Shown piece after piece: positions 39,013 through 50,775 of a stretch of DNA of 51,495 nucleotides (its first letter is position 1; each line of letters opens with the position of its first letter). A program made the translations under genes and the position numbers. The DNA comes from Dinochytrium kinnereticum (taxonomy: Eukaryota; Chytridiomycota; Chytridiomycetes; Chytridiales; Chytridiaceae): assembly GCA_027604005.1 (NCBI GenBank), contig JADGJT010000139.1, forward strand, positions 1,045 through 52,539, read 5' to 3'. The notes under the pieces were generated by a model. It was not told where the DNA came from. It saw only the letters and a program-made list of their open reading frames with translations, and did no database searches.

Positions 39013-40048
39013 CTAATCCTTATTCTTTACTAACCACACGAAACTCATCAAACCCTTAGTTTGGGGATGCCACCGTAAATTGGAAAAAAAATTATCTTTT
39101 CCCCGCAGACTGGTTGGTTCCAAAACGGTGGCAATTTGGACGTCCTCCTAAAAAGAAAACGAAAAGGAAAGACAGTTAACACCAAAGTGCAGGCCATAGA
39201 AAGACAGCAACGGACACATCACAAACAAAACACACCTTACAAAGTCGCTGCGTCCATTCACCTTTAGAGGCTATCTCATTTTTTGCCAGGTTGATAAATG
39301 CATCGGATCTTGTGGGGTGACTTTGGATATTCCCACGATCCATCACCAGCAAAAAAGTAGAGGGGCGACAAAATGACAAAAGCGTCCGAATGTAGGCGGA
39401 TACCATCTTTGGATCGCCACCAAGCATCTCTACCAAAACCATGCTCACCATCACGAGAGAAGATCGTTTTGCAACCCTCTTGAGGTCCTCGGTGATTTCC
39501 CCAGGCCCGTCGTTGAAGTTTTGAACGTGGTATTGATAGTTGTCGAAAACTTCCGCTAACTTCAGGTGTCTTTCAACGCAGTGAAAGATTAAACGAACGC
39601 CTCAAACATAACAAAGAAATTAATTGAAAAAACAAGGAACTTACTCTTCCCACTGAGGGTACCGATTCACAAAATGATACGTTATATTTCTGGGCGGAAA
39701 CTGCTGCATATATCGATTCAGAGCAAAAGCTTCACTGCAAGGTCCACTACCCAGGCAAAGAACTTCTAAATTCAACGGTTCCAGGATCTCTTGAGAGAAA
39801 TCTCTCGGGAGCATGCCAAGCACTATGGTCATCGCCGCTGTGTGGAAGTGGAAGTACACGTACATGTACGCTTTCCTGGTATCGTCTCGAGAGAAATCAA
39901 TATCGGCAGCTTTCTCAACGACTTGGTCGTGGATTTGGCTGACGCTCCGTGCATCTTCAATATTCACGTCTTGGGATAAGGAAAAAAGAAGGTTTCTCGA
40001 CCACCAATCGTCGTTTATAGAATAGCTTCGGAGAATCGAAGGACCCAT
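39013..40048 (-). CDS. Methyltransferase-like protein, family copy 4 (divergent)
   Basis: Fourth and most divergent family member, on the opposite strand. Exons 40048-39645, 39569-39236, 39147-39013; intron phases 2 and 0 match the other copies, but the last intron and short final exon are absent; 290 residues. It keeps RKAYMYVYFHFHTAAMTIVL (copy 1: RRAYAYLYFRFHVAAMESVL) and motif I as VLCLGSGPCSEAFALNRYM, with Cys replacing the third glycine. The acidic residue after strand 2 is replaced by Asn (FVNRYPQW). The later strand reads FLLVMDRGN. Loss of the ribose-contact acid suggests altered or lost SAM binding. An N-terminal block equivalent to the first 20 residues of copies 1-3 is not apparent. 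Confidence 0.72.
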
Positions 40049-40741
40049 CAATTCGATGTAATGAGGGGATGTAGTTTAGATGAGTTGGAGAGACGAAGCG
40101 AAAGACAATGGTTGTGGAGTGGTTTTGGGGGGCAGAAATTCATGCACCCCCTTCGAGGGCTATCGATTCGCATGAACAACGTCATGTATTCCTTCAGGGA
40201 CTCCCATTGGGGATGTTGACCATCCGCAGTGGCCAATGCCCACATAATCATGCATCTTGTTGAAGCAAATTTGAACAGAGAATATGTAAAGACCAATTAT
40301 CATTTTTGAGCAAAGAACGCTCAACAGATGCTGTATGCACTCGGAGGGTGAGCCGATTCATTTCTTTGGAAAGAAACAAGCTTTAACAGAATAACAAGCA
40401 ACAGATAGAAAAGAAGCACCAGAAAAGAGGTTTAGTGGATGCTGATCTCACCTGCTGCTCAACTCCCGGCTATAAACAACGTTCGCAAACAGCAGCGGTG
40501 AAACAGCCAACTATCCATGAGGCGCTGTGGTCTGAATGATAAAGGTCCCCTTATATGGTAAAGATTGTTAGGGTAGCTTCATACACGAAGTCATGAAAAA
40601 CGGTAAGGCGTGGTGAGGGAATGTATCAGTATTGTAACGCCTTTGAGTCGCGTTGAATGAGATGAGGATGCTGTAGCCAAAGGAGAAGCAGTAAAATAGT
40701 CGCGATCAACACTTTTTATTGTTATACGTAAAATGGGTTCT
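40049..40741. other. Intergenic region
   Basis: 693 bp: promoter of methyltransferase-like copy 4 and 3' end of the PLOD-type glycosyltransferase, both minus. No gene recognised. Confidence 0.5.
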
Positions 40742-43061
40742 TTACAGCTTCGTGTCCATTGACCAAGCTGCATTTCCGCGCTGCCATTCTGGCGCCGGAG
40801 AAGAAACATGTCGTATTTTTCTCCACATCTCCACACCCCTTCTAGGAACTTGTAGCAGCAAAGCAAACACCACCGCAAGAATAAAACAACACCCAACCAC
40901 AACGACTCTTTTGACCAACTTCTGAAAGTATCCCTTTTTTTTTGAATGACCTAGTATGGGCTCCTTAGCGTTTTCCAGGGGAGGATCGATAGGAGAGTGG
41001 TTGATAAGTTTTTTGATCTTTTCCGTTGTGCGTAAGTCTTTCTTTTTTTGGTGAGTGTGGTAGATAATGCAAGGGTGACCGCCTGTTGAGCGGCTTCGAA
41101 TTGTTGGGGTTCTATCCACACGGCCCTCTTCAATACCCACATCAAATTCAGACACTTCCACACCTGTTAGACTCTGCATAAGGTCGGCCCAATGGTCGAC
41201 AGATATGTAGGGTCTGTAAACAGGTTGCTGGGGGAAGGAGGTAGCTGAGACTTCTGATCGACGTTGGAGTTGGATTTTTTCGTTCCCGCTCGTTGCGTTG
41301 ATTAATTTTGGGGTATCGGGTGGCGGTGGTGGTGGTGGGAGTGGTAATTTGGGGGGCTGGTTGACTGGAGCGCCTGGTTCTAATTTTGTTGATTTGTCGA
41401 CGGCAGGTTTACGGTTCCTTAAGTTCGTGTCTGGAGTAAGCGGTTGTGCTGGTGTCTTTACGTTTGGCTCATCTACTTTTTTCGTCCCCTTAGATTCTTC
41501 ACTGTTTTCCTCTTTGAAGAATACGAAATTTGGTTCGGCAGTGGGAGGTGAACGATCCTCATCCCTGACCCAAAATCGATCCACAACTAGCCGCTTCTTC
41601 TCGTGAGAAAAGAATGGCAGGTCCGGGTTATCTGTCTCCCAAACACCATCCCCATAACGCTTCACCGCTCCTGCACTTGCATTGTGGGGGGCCTTATATG
41701 CAAGACCGGAGACATAAGCTCTAGAGATGAATCGAGCGACATCCACTTTGGCTTGGAAATTACTCTTGGCTCGCTTTGTTCGATTCGGGCGATCACCTAT
41801 CGGGTGAGATGAGTTTTCGTCGCAGTCCGATATGTAGATAGAGGATAGAACGTCGATGAGAGCCCAAACTTCTCCGATAAGAAGACCACCGTTGGGGTAC
41901 CTTTTTTTATTTAAGAATGAAAAAGAATTTGAGTTAGAATAAGCTCCAGCAATACAATTGTAGAGCCTTACATATATGCCGAAACACCTGGTCTCGCAAT
42001 ATCGTTCTTCATACTCATTAATCTCCCATTCTCTCTCCCAATTTCATCAAGGATCCCAGTGAGCTCGACATCAGGCCAAGGTTTCTTCTCAGCAGCCGCA
42101 ATAACCGGTATCCCTTCCGTAGCGGATGAGACCATTTGGAATTGTTTTGAGAAGACTTTAGGAGTACAGTGTGGGAGCAGGAGGAGCTCAGCGTCGTCAG
42201 CAACCAGGCTTAAGACGACGAGTTTTTTGGGAGGGAGCGTCTTAAGGTAGGCATGAGCGATTCGGATTCTATTTTTCAGTATGTATGAAAAAAAAGGATA
42301 TTATATTTTAGTTTATGCAAAACGTATGAATAATCATCAAACCTATGCCCGGATCCTCCCCATCGATATGACCAAATCATGCGAAATTTGAATTGGGCCC
42401 GTTTTGCTGTCTCAGCTAGGGTTGCCAGGGCCTGCGGACATGACGAAACAACCGCCACAAGTTCTGGTTGACACTCTCTCTCCTCTTCTCCCAACTCATC
42501 TGCGGTCTTCGAGCCCGGAGTACCATCCGCACAATCTTTCACACGTTTCGCAACCAACCTCCTCGACGAAACGTACTGTTCATTGTAAAGCATTGATACA
42601 TTCACCATGCTCTCTTGAAGTATCATGGGGCACTTTCTTCTTTTTCCTCTTTTGGCTCTGCTTCCGAAGAGACGACCAGAGCGACGGTTGCGAAGGGTTG
42701 GTTTTCCGCTGTGGTCGCATTGGTCCTCGGGGGAATCTGAGCCTGTTAGGTCCAGAGCTTCATTTTGTGTCGTTTCCCCCGATGAAGTAGATTTAGAGCC
42801 TCTAATTGATCCAGAAATATCTCTGGCCATAGTTGCGACGGTGTTGTAGTCGAAAGGATCAGATGGTTCTTCCATCTCTAAAGGGTTTACCGACCCGTCC
42901 GTCAGAGATAGGATGGAGTATGGGTTGCGTTCGAGTGGACTGAGATAAGCCAGCCACACGAGTAGAAAAGACCCAGATATGAACAGAACGATGAGCGTTG
43001 GCTTGTCGAACCTCCGCTGCAGCGCTGTGGGGGTTGGGGCCGTCATGATGGGCGATGCCAT
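40742..43061 (-). CDS. Membrane protein with PLOD-type glycosyltransferase domain
   Basis: Predicted Golgi/ER glycosyltransferase related to the N-terminal domain of procollagen lysyl hydroxylase (PLOD) enzymes. Exons 43061-42343, 42268-41972, 41900-40742; 724 residues. An N-terminal span (LIVLFISGSFLLVWLAYL) is followed by a basic, Ser-rich stem. The domain (about residues 215-400) starts ELVAVVSSCPQALATLAETA, continues KFRMIWSYRWGGSGHRIRIA, then LVVLSLVADDAELLLL at the place of the PLOD metal/donor loop, PVIAAAEKKPWPD, and MYPNGGLLIGEVWALIDVL, the counterpart of the LGSGGFIGYAP segment. A Pro-rich region follows, then a second span (VVVVGCCFILAVVFALLL) near the C-terminus, which is atypical. 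No hydroxylase domain is present. It is divergent with the next gene across 70 bp. Confidence 0.78.
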
Positions 43062-43131
43062 CACTTGATGAATTGTCACAAGTGTGCACTTGTCAATGTG
43101 TCAAAACAAACAAATCTGACAATCATTCGAA

Positions 43132-44743
43132 ATGGCAGACCTCACCTCCATGCGAACGACTTCGGCGACGGCCTCACAGACGACACTCAACCTGCCTCAG
43201 CAGACACCTCACTTCCAGAGAAATAGGACTATCAATCATCCAAAGATCAGATTTCCTCCCCAGAAACAGCCTTCTCAGACTTTCATCGACAGACATGCTC
43301 GTTTCGCTGTCTTCTCCGCTTCAACCTTCATAATCGCAACCATCGCCGCAGTGACGCTTTTCATTCACATACTTACATACGATCCCCTCCCCAAAAAACT
43401 TCCTCGGTTGGTTGTGCATGTATGGGGATCGCCCGTACAGCTCAGAAAGGCGTTGGGTGGAGGCGGCGGCAGAGATAGCTTTTTCTATGGGGGAAGGAAA
43501 GAAGGAGGAGGTAGGGAGGAGATTGCGGTCATTGGGAACAAGGAAACAGCGGATTTGGTCACTTCTTTAATGAAGGGATCAGTTTCCCCGGATGCTTTTT
43601 ATATGGATGTCGACGCGCCAGCAGGTTTTAACTTTTCAGCTTTTCAAAAAGTATCGGTATGGGACTATTTCACTCAATTAAACTTAATTCGATATTTATT
43701 ACCTCTATGTGTTTGGCAGCCAAACAAGGCCAAACTTCATTCATCGTTCAACCCTGTTTTGAATAAAATGCATCGAGGTAGCAAGATGGTGGATATGAAT
43801 GTGATTTGGTCAGGTCGAGACCTATATGGAAGCTCGAGTCGGCTTGTGGGGGTTATGCTCTACGAGAGTGCTCCTGATACCATCATACTTTCAATCAATG
43901 CGGCAACTGGTGTGGTAAGTTACAAAACACAATAATAGGTGACTTGGCTCGGAATACTCGAAGTTATAAACTGAAGTTGTCTCATCAAATAGGTATATAG
44001 CAGTAAAATAGTCCCAAAGCTTTTGCGAAGGTAAAAACAAACCGTGATGATGACGCTGGTTTAAACATATACACCATCTAACCATGTTTCTGTTCTTCTA
44101 GATTTGTAAAAAAAGACGACGCATACGTTTCTTTTGCATGCTGGGCATGGACAGGTTACCCGGGAAAGTACGGTTTTCACCATCTTGAAAAAAGAGCCTG
44201 ACCCAACCGCATTCCCAATCCCTAACCTATGAAAAAAAAAAAAACAATAATAGAGCCACTCGCCTTACCTCCATACCTCACTCGGAAAGAAGCTGTCGCG
44301 GCTGGCCCTCCCACTTCCACGGCACAGCCTACCGTCGTTCTACCCTTGGATCCCCCAAAGCTCTCCTTGCATCTATATCCCAGTCCCCACAGACATGCAG
44401 AGACGCCGATGACGTCTTTATGGCAGGTTACCTCTTTACACGATTCGCTCAGGCACCCTCTCCTCACTCAAATGTGTCTCTGGGGAAGAGAAAAGGTTGG
44501 TGGAAGTTTGGGACAAAAAGAAGTGTGGCAAGTGATGACGATGGGGTGAGAAAGAGGGGTGGGGAGCAGTTTGGAGGGGGGTTGAAGCCGTTGAGGGAGA
44601 GACCAGGGTTTATTGATTTAGGGGGTCCGTCAGTTTTTCAGAGACGCGGATGGCTCTCTAAAGCGGCGGTGGAGCCTAGGAATTGGACTTGGGAGAGATC
44701 AAGTCGAGATGATTGCGTGAGGCATTTTTTGTACTTTAAGTGA
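43132..44743 (+). CDS. Type II membrane glycosyltransferase-like protein
   Basis: Five exons: 43132-43650, 43720-43914, 43993-44030, 44102-44167, 44290-44743; 423 residues. A cytosolic basic N-terminus, a span (FSASTFIIATIAAVTLFIHI) and a luminal domain give type II topology. LVVHVWGSP opens the domain; GVMLYESAPDTIILSINAA looks like the strand before the donor site; FVKKDDAYVSFACWAWTGYP, CRGWPSHFHGTAYRRS and CRDADDVFMAGYLF follow in the order seen in many small eukaryotic GT-A-like transferases with a final DDVF acid. The family number is not clear to me. The 38-nt exon 3 is needed to restore phase and joins VVYSSKIVPKLLRR to FVKK. The first intron is frame-neutral and might be retained; the last acceptor could be 3 bases later. 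Confidence 0.72.
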
Positions 44744-44860
44744 GCAAAGCAGAGATACGGATTAGCTAAGGCAAACGGGTTTGCAGTACATCAAAGTAAA
44801 CGCATGATTAAGACAATAAACAACACGGTTGAGTCTAGGCTTGCGGGCGTGGATGTCAAC

Positions 44861-46730
44861 ATGAAAATGAGCAGCGACCGTGACGGACATGCAGAATGGT
44901 GGAAGGATGTGAATACATGGTGGTGTCGTTTGCTTGTGTTCTGAGTTGGCTCTTTGTGTTTTGTATCCCGCTTGAATTTTGAATTGTAATGTGGGCTTAG
45001 TCTCTTGAACCCCCTCAATCTCATCAAAGACACCTTCAAGAAGGAAGCAAGGAAGCGATACGCATCCACCGGTCCAATTCCATTCGAACAGTCTTACCTT
45101 AATCTCCTGGTTATGTCCTATCCAAGAAAGACCTTGAGCACCAGCGATGGCACTGGAGGTGGCACCGGACGCACCCCAGGATCTTCCATGTGGGATTTCA
45201 GCGGGTCCAATACATCCTTGCAGTCCCCATCTCAGAACTCTAATGCGAGATCACCAAGTATGGACAAGCGGGGGATGAGATCGTATCTCCCACAGACGGT
45301 CTTTTCATTTGATACCCCGCCCACTCCACCCAGTAAAGACGATGAGATTAGACATCAAACCGTTGCTGAACCGCAGCCGTATGTTTCTTGTTCTTGTTCT
45401 TTATCTCCATTCAATTATAATTGCCTAACATTAGGTCTTCCCTCTTTCTCTTGATGTTGAGAGCAGTCCATCCGAAGCATCTTCTCCCCCACGTTACGAG
45501 AACCTCTTCTCAAATCTCGGTCCAACGATGTCAGGGTTTAACAATGGGAATGGAAGTAGATGGGCGGGATATGATGGGTATAGCAAGCAACCTATTGCCA
45601 GCCAGTCGCCTTTTTCTTCCGCTTTGCATTCGACGACAGGGGGTGTGCCGCCGTCTTCTTCAATTTACAATGGTGGTAGAGAGCTGAATGTTGGTGCTCC
45701 GAGGAGCTTGGTTTTTTCGAGGACGCCTATTACCGTTACGAGGGCTAGAGAGTGTGAGTGAGACCATTAGCTGGGAAGCGCTTTGTTTCTGATCTTTCCT
45801 TTTTTTTTTTTTACTTTTCCTTCTTCCAATAACCTTTTTTTTTTAATATATATTGCAGTTGCCGACATTGTTTTCTTGATGGATGTTACCGGGTCGATGC
45901 AAAAGCACATAGACAATGCAAGAGAAACATTGGTGCGTTTCAAACCCCCTTGCTCCTGCCACCTTCCCTCATTCGTTTATCCTAACGCTCCCCAATCTAC
46001 AACAGAAAGAAATCATGAAACGTGTCAAAGACGAAATCACTACCTTCGAACCCCGCGTCGCTTTTGTCGGATATCGAGATTACAAAGACGAGCAGCGATT
46101 CGTTGTCATGGATTTCACCATTGACTTAGGGAAAGCTGTTGACTTCATTGGAGGGGTACTTGCCAAAGGCGGAGGTGATTATCCAGAAGATGTTAAGGGG
46201 GGCCTTTGTGAAGCGCTGAAGCTGAGTTGGTCGAGCCGGTATAAGATTTTACTGCATATAGCAGATGCACCTGCACATGGGATTGAGTTTCATGGTAAGC
46301 AACGCCGTCTTCTCGGCATTCTCTCCCCCTGACCCCCACTCCGATTTTTGGTTTTAGCGAAACTTCATTTATCAACTCCTATCCCTACCTCAGCCTTTGC
46401 GGCCTTTTATTTTGATTGAACTCGTCTAACTGTTCCCTTCCTCGAACTAACTTCCGAATAGGCGGGAGACACCGTGACGACTACCCGGACGGCGGCCCAG
46501 CAGAACGAACTATGGATGAAATATTCCAGATGATCACGGAGCGGCGTATCATTTATAATTTTATGCGATTGAATGATACTTGCGATTTGATGATTGAGGC
46601 TTTTAACACCATCGTCAAAAGATATAACCGCGGAAAGCCTATTAGGGTCAGTGATTTGAATAGTGAGGATGTTTCGTCGTTTCTGAACTTGATGGTGAGG
46701 TCTATTTCGAGCTCTATGCGGGCGTTGTAG
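44861..46730 (+). CDS. VWFA-domain protein related to alpha-kinase-associated VWA domains
   Basis: Exons 44861-44922, 45001-45378, 45467-45753, 45859-45932, 46006-46294, 46462-46730; 452 residues. The first 240 residues are Ser/Pro/Gly-rich and disordered after a basic start. The VWA domain (about 243-445) begins FADIVFLMDVTGSM with a metal-ion-dependent adhesion motif of the DxTGS type, and continues FVGYRDYKDEQRFVVMDFT, GGGDYPEDVKGGLCEALKLS (Thr-to-Tyr at the GGDxPED position) and ILLHIADAPAHG, features typical of the VWA domain of Dictyostelium VwkA and its fungal relatives. There is no alpha-kinase domain, so it is a stand-alone VWA protein, presumably a cytosolic scaffold. The first exon is joined through a consensus-poor donor but keeps phase. 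Confidence 0.82.
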
Positions 46731-47044
46731 GGGGAAAGTTCGGGATGCTTTTTTTCTTTTCTTTTACAATGTATATTTTGATTGCTTGATCTTTTTCTTT
46801 TATTTGTTGACTTTATTAAATTTGCGGACATTTATTATACTTTATGGAGATTTGAGATCGTTTGAATCCTCCTTGCTTTTGTCTTTTCTTTTCTTTTCTT
46901 TATGATAGAGTGCAACTCCTCTTTGGCCGCTTATTTCAAGAGTTTACAATAAAAAATCCCTATGCACAAAAACGCTACAAGTTTCGCTCGCTGGGAAGCG
47001 ATTCTACTGATTCTCGATATTAACTTGCATATTCTGATTACATT
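46731..47044. other. Convergent intergenic region
   Basis: 314 bp between the VWA gene (+) and the GPCR (-). T-rich then A-rich; presumed 3' UTRs, no gene. Confidence 0.5.
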
Positions 47045-50000
47045 TTATGCAAAAGCCCCATCCTCGTCTAGCTCTGACTTTCCTATCTCCTCTCCTTCCA
47101 TCTTCATATTCCTCAACATATTCACTCCCGCAATATCTGTAAGAACTCTGTCCATCTCATCCTTTTCCTTTTTTGACGGCATTTGAAGAAGCATCACTTG
47201 AGATGGTAGAGCGATGACGGTTGATAGCTTACTATGCAATCCATCGCAGTATTCAACTTCTATGCTCTTAGTTTGGTCGGAGAATATTTGTGACGGTGTC
47301 ATGGGGCGGAGGTCTATGCACTGAAGTTGTCGTGAGTCTAACTGTTGGTGGGTGTGGTTAGCCTCAATTTATATTTCTGTTTCTTACCGATGCAAGTGAC
47401 ATTAAATGCTTGCGATGGCGCTCAATTATGAGGAGACGAGTCTCTTGCTCTTTCTTCCATCCTAAATTTCCTCGAAACACAACTTTCACCTTTCCCTATT
47501 TCAATAGTGTTAAAAGGGAAAATGGGGGGAGATATAGTTCTCACCATATCAAGGCATCGCACATTAGATTGTTCTGTGAAAAAAGAGCGATGCTCCTCTT
47601 TCTTCTTTGCTGACCCTACTTTGTCCCGGGACGTGAAGCACATGACGACACTTGAGATGATCGCGCTGGTGTTCAGGATTATCCCTTCAAGTGTCATCTT
47701 GATAACACTGGACGAGAAGGTGAGCTCGAATATCAAGATCGTTATGTAGAATGCTGATAGCATCTGATATGGGAGGTGAGTTATTGAGCAGTCTTTAAGC
47801 TTCACACACATACCTTCAACATGTTGTCCTGAGATAAGACTGTCTTGGACGGTTTGGACCTTACTAGAAGTTGAAAGCCATACGCGATTAACGACAGGTT
47901 AAAAAGTCCGAGAAAAAGCCTGAATGCAAATTCCACATCATAACTTCTGGCACCGCACACCTGCACACATAAGGTGAAATAAGCATTCATTAGAAGAACG
48001 AGAAGTAAAAAGACAAACAAATAAACGCACGCTCAGAAATTCAGCAGGGTGAGTCAAAGCTGTCTGATCTCCTGTTCGATTCTCAAAAAATAGCCAAACC
48101 AAAACCACAACTGCATTAATGGTTTGGAAGAGGAGCGTGAACATTGTCATAGGAGTAACGTAGGATTGGTTCAATAATCGCTTCATGTTGTTTTCTAACC
48201 ACCTCCTCCTAGCGCATACATAAACCACCGGTCTGATAAACAATTAAAAAAGAGGTCAAAGAAACAGTAATTTATTGGTATCAAGACTCACCCAAAAATC
48301 GTCGCCACGCTCTGCACAAACAAAAGTGAGGGAACAAAACAATGCCGAGACTCGATGCTTCCAAAGCTCCAGAAGGTTGAGGCGATGGCTAATGAGTTTC
48401 CTAGAAATATGAACCCTTTTATAAAGTCCTTGAAAACTTTCTGTTGAGATATGTGGAGGATGGCGGATATGAGGAGGGAGAGGAGGGAGAAGGCTTGAAA
48501 ACACCGAAGGAGGATCCCAGGAAGTGTAGTTGAGGTGATTAGCTGTATTGGAGGCGGATCTACGTCGGGACACCATCAGCTGCTTTCTTTTTTGTGTTAG
48601 AGTGTTTACGTACTTTCATCGTCATCGACTGGTGGTTGAGTTGTTTCTGTTTGTGAAAGAAATTAAGGTCAGAACCACACCTGGAGAAAGGCACACCTAC
48701 GATTCTTGAAGGTTGGCTGAAATAACTGGGTGAATCGTGTCCCTTCCAGGTTCGTAAACCCAAAAGCTAACGAAAGACTTAGCTTCCCCTCTTCCATCAG
48801 GCCGTCGAAAACAGTTTGGTTCATTAAGAACGACATGAAGTTTCTGGAGCCCGTCCAACAGCAACAACACATAAAGAAAAAAAGAAGGTGAAAAAAGGCT
48901 ATGTTAGACCTCAAGGAAATGATGTAAAAATGCTCACGTTTCCCTGTCTCCGTACTCGTTCATCCTTACCTCCGAAAAGAAAGGGTTGGTCAGGCCTGGT
49001 CACTTTAGAAATAATTAGAAGGCATAGATTCTCACTCACCAGTTTCGGAGAAGGCGGTGTGGTTTAATGAATCCTTGTCTTTAAGAAGGAAATCGAACGA
49101 TGATGCGCGGTTCCTTTCAAGGTGCTGAAAAACGGTAAGCAAGTTTTTATTTAATGGCCTCTCCCTGCCTTCTTAAACCCCTGAAACATTACTTGCACGC
49201 AAGTATAAATGTGCTCCGAGTTCATAAGAAGAGCATCCACATAAGCCTCCTCTCTACATGAAAAGTTATACAAATGAACAAACCCAAACAAACCAATCGC
49301 AAAGTTTACTTACACTTCAGTGAAATTAAGGTCCTTCCATCCCCAATTATCTTTCTCGATCTGTATCAAATCCCAGTACTGCTTACGCATTTCCTGAGCC
49401 TCTTGTAGGTCTTTATCCGTTATCAGCGGTTGAAATGGTGATGAGATGACGGCGCCAAAGTAACTCGTCATGTTTGAATCTGAAAGGGTTAGTGCTTTAC
49501 AACGCTCATTTAACAACCTTCGTAGGAGGGCATCAGATTATTGTATGCCATCCAGAGGTAATTGGTGTTGGTGAGATTCGCCTTTATGCCCTCCGTGTAA
49601 ACATTGTACGTGTCGATAGAGATCATGGTGACAAATATAAACTTGCACCTATTTCTCTGAATCTGCTCAAAAGGAATCCTGTAATTCACCATCTTGAGCA
49701 TATCATTTGAAAACCGAATCACGACAGATCGCATTCCACGTCGCAAAAGCTCGGTCTGAACCTCCTCACTCACTGTTCAATTAATTTTTTTTTTTTTGTT
49801 TGTTGCTCGTTCATAAGCCTTCTGCAACCGGATGAGGAGGAAATAAACAAAAGCCCAACGAGAGACGACGTGCAAAAAAAAAAAAAAGAAGAAAAAAGGT
49901 AAATTAAATTGCTGAACTCACTGGATGCGCTCATGACGTCTTCCGATTGAAGAATGCAGACCTTCCTCGCGCCAAAGCTTTGAAAGATCGTAACGTAATG

Positions 50001-50775
50001 TTTTCCAGCGCCTCGTGCAGGAATCATTCTCCAAAAGTAAGGGTAGTTGTTCTTGTTGGAGAGCGCGATACTGCCTTGCGTCGCTCCACAAAAAGGAACC
50101 TTGCTCCGCAGCAGCCATTGGTTAAGTGGGTTGGAAGTGGGGGGAAGAGTCCTTACTTTGAAGTGGGATGAGAGACCAGCTGTGAACCTTGTCGTTTTGC
50201 TGAAAAAGTCCCCAACGATTCCAATAACTTTTTTTTTTTGTGGACAGGTTATATTGCCGTCAGACCCTTAAATGGCTATAGGGGGAAGGAAGTGACTCAC
50301 CGTTTCCATACTCTGCTAGTTTATCATAAAGGGTGGCTACCGCGTACCCCCCACTGTCAATAGCATAGTAACTATCCGCAGCTCCCCATTCAGGATCCCA
50401 TATATCGACAGGCACAAACTCAACCTCACCGTAAGAAGCGTTCATCTTTCCCAAAGCATCACGAGCTCCAATCTACTTGAACAAAAAAAAAAGGGGTGGG
50501 GGCATCAAGTTTAAAAACAGTAATCTTTTGGTAGGTGTTTTTTTTTTCTTTTTTTCTTTCTTTGTTTGTTTGTTTTTTTTCTCACAAACCTTCACCGCAA
50601 CGTCCAACCCGAACGCCATCAATCTGTATGATGTAAAAATATCATCCAAGGTGTTCCCCAATGTGTCGTTCAACGAATAAGGTAGAGCGACTAGAACGCT
50701 GTACTTTGCTGTATCAACCCCCACCATCCCCATCGCAAGCAGCCCCAACACCATCGTCATCCTCCTCCTCCTCAT
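47045..50775 (-). CDS. Class C G-protein-coupled receptor, GABA-B-like
   Basis: Plasma-membrane receptor with an extracellular venus-flytrap domain and seven spans. Seventeen exons: 50775-50590, 50472-50301, 50227-50157, 50099-49922, 49772-49518, 49479-49314, 49253-49193, 49124-49040, 48995-48938, 48843-48701, 48646-48614, 48559-48292, 48232-48031, 47960-47814, 47763-47545, 47495-47388, 47341-47045; 882 residues, every phase consistent. MRRRRMTMVLGLLAMGMVGV is a plausible signal peptide. The ligand-binding lobe has VIGIVGDFFSKTT, NKNNYPYFWRMIP and, late, VRMNEYGDRET, all standard landmarks. There is no cysteine-rich domain between it and the membrane part, as in GABA-B receptors; a short TQPPVDDDE linker leads to seven hydrophobic segments (about residues 478-735). 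The 135-residue cytosolic tail is acidic at the end. The ligand is unknown. Confidence 0.92.
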
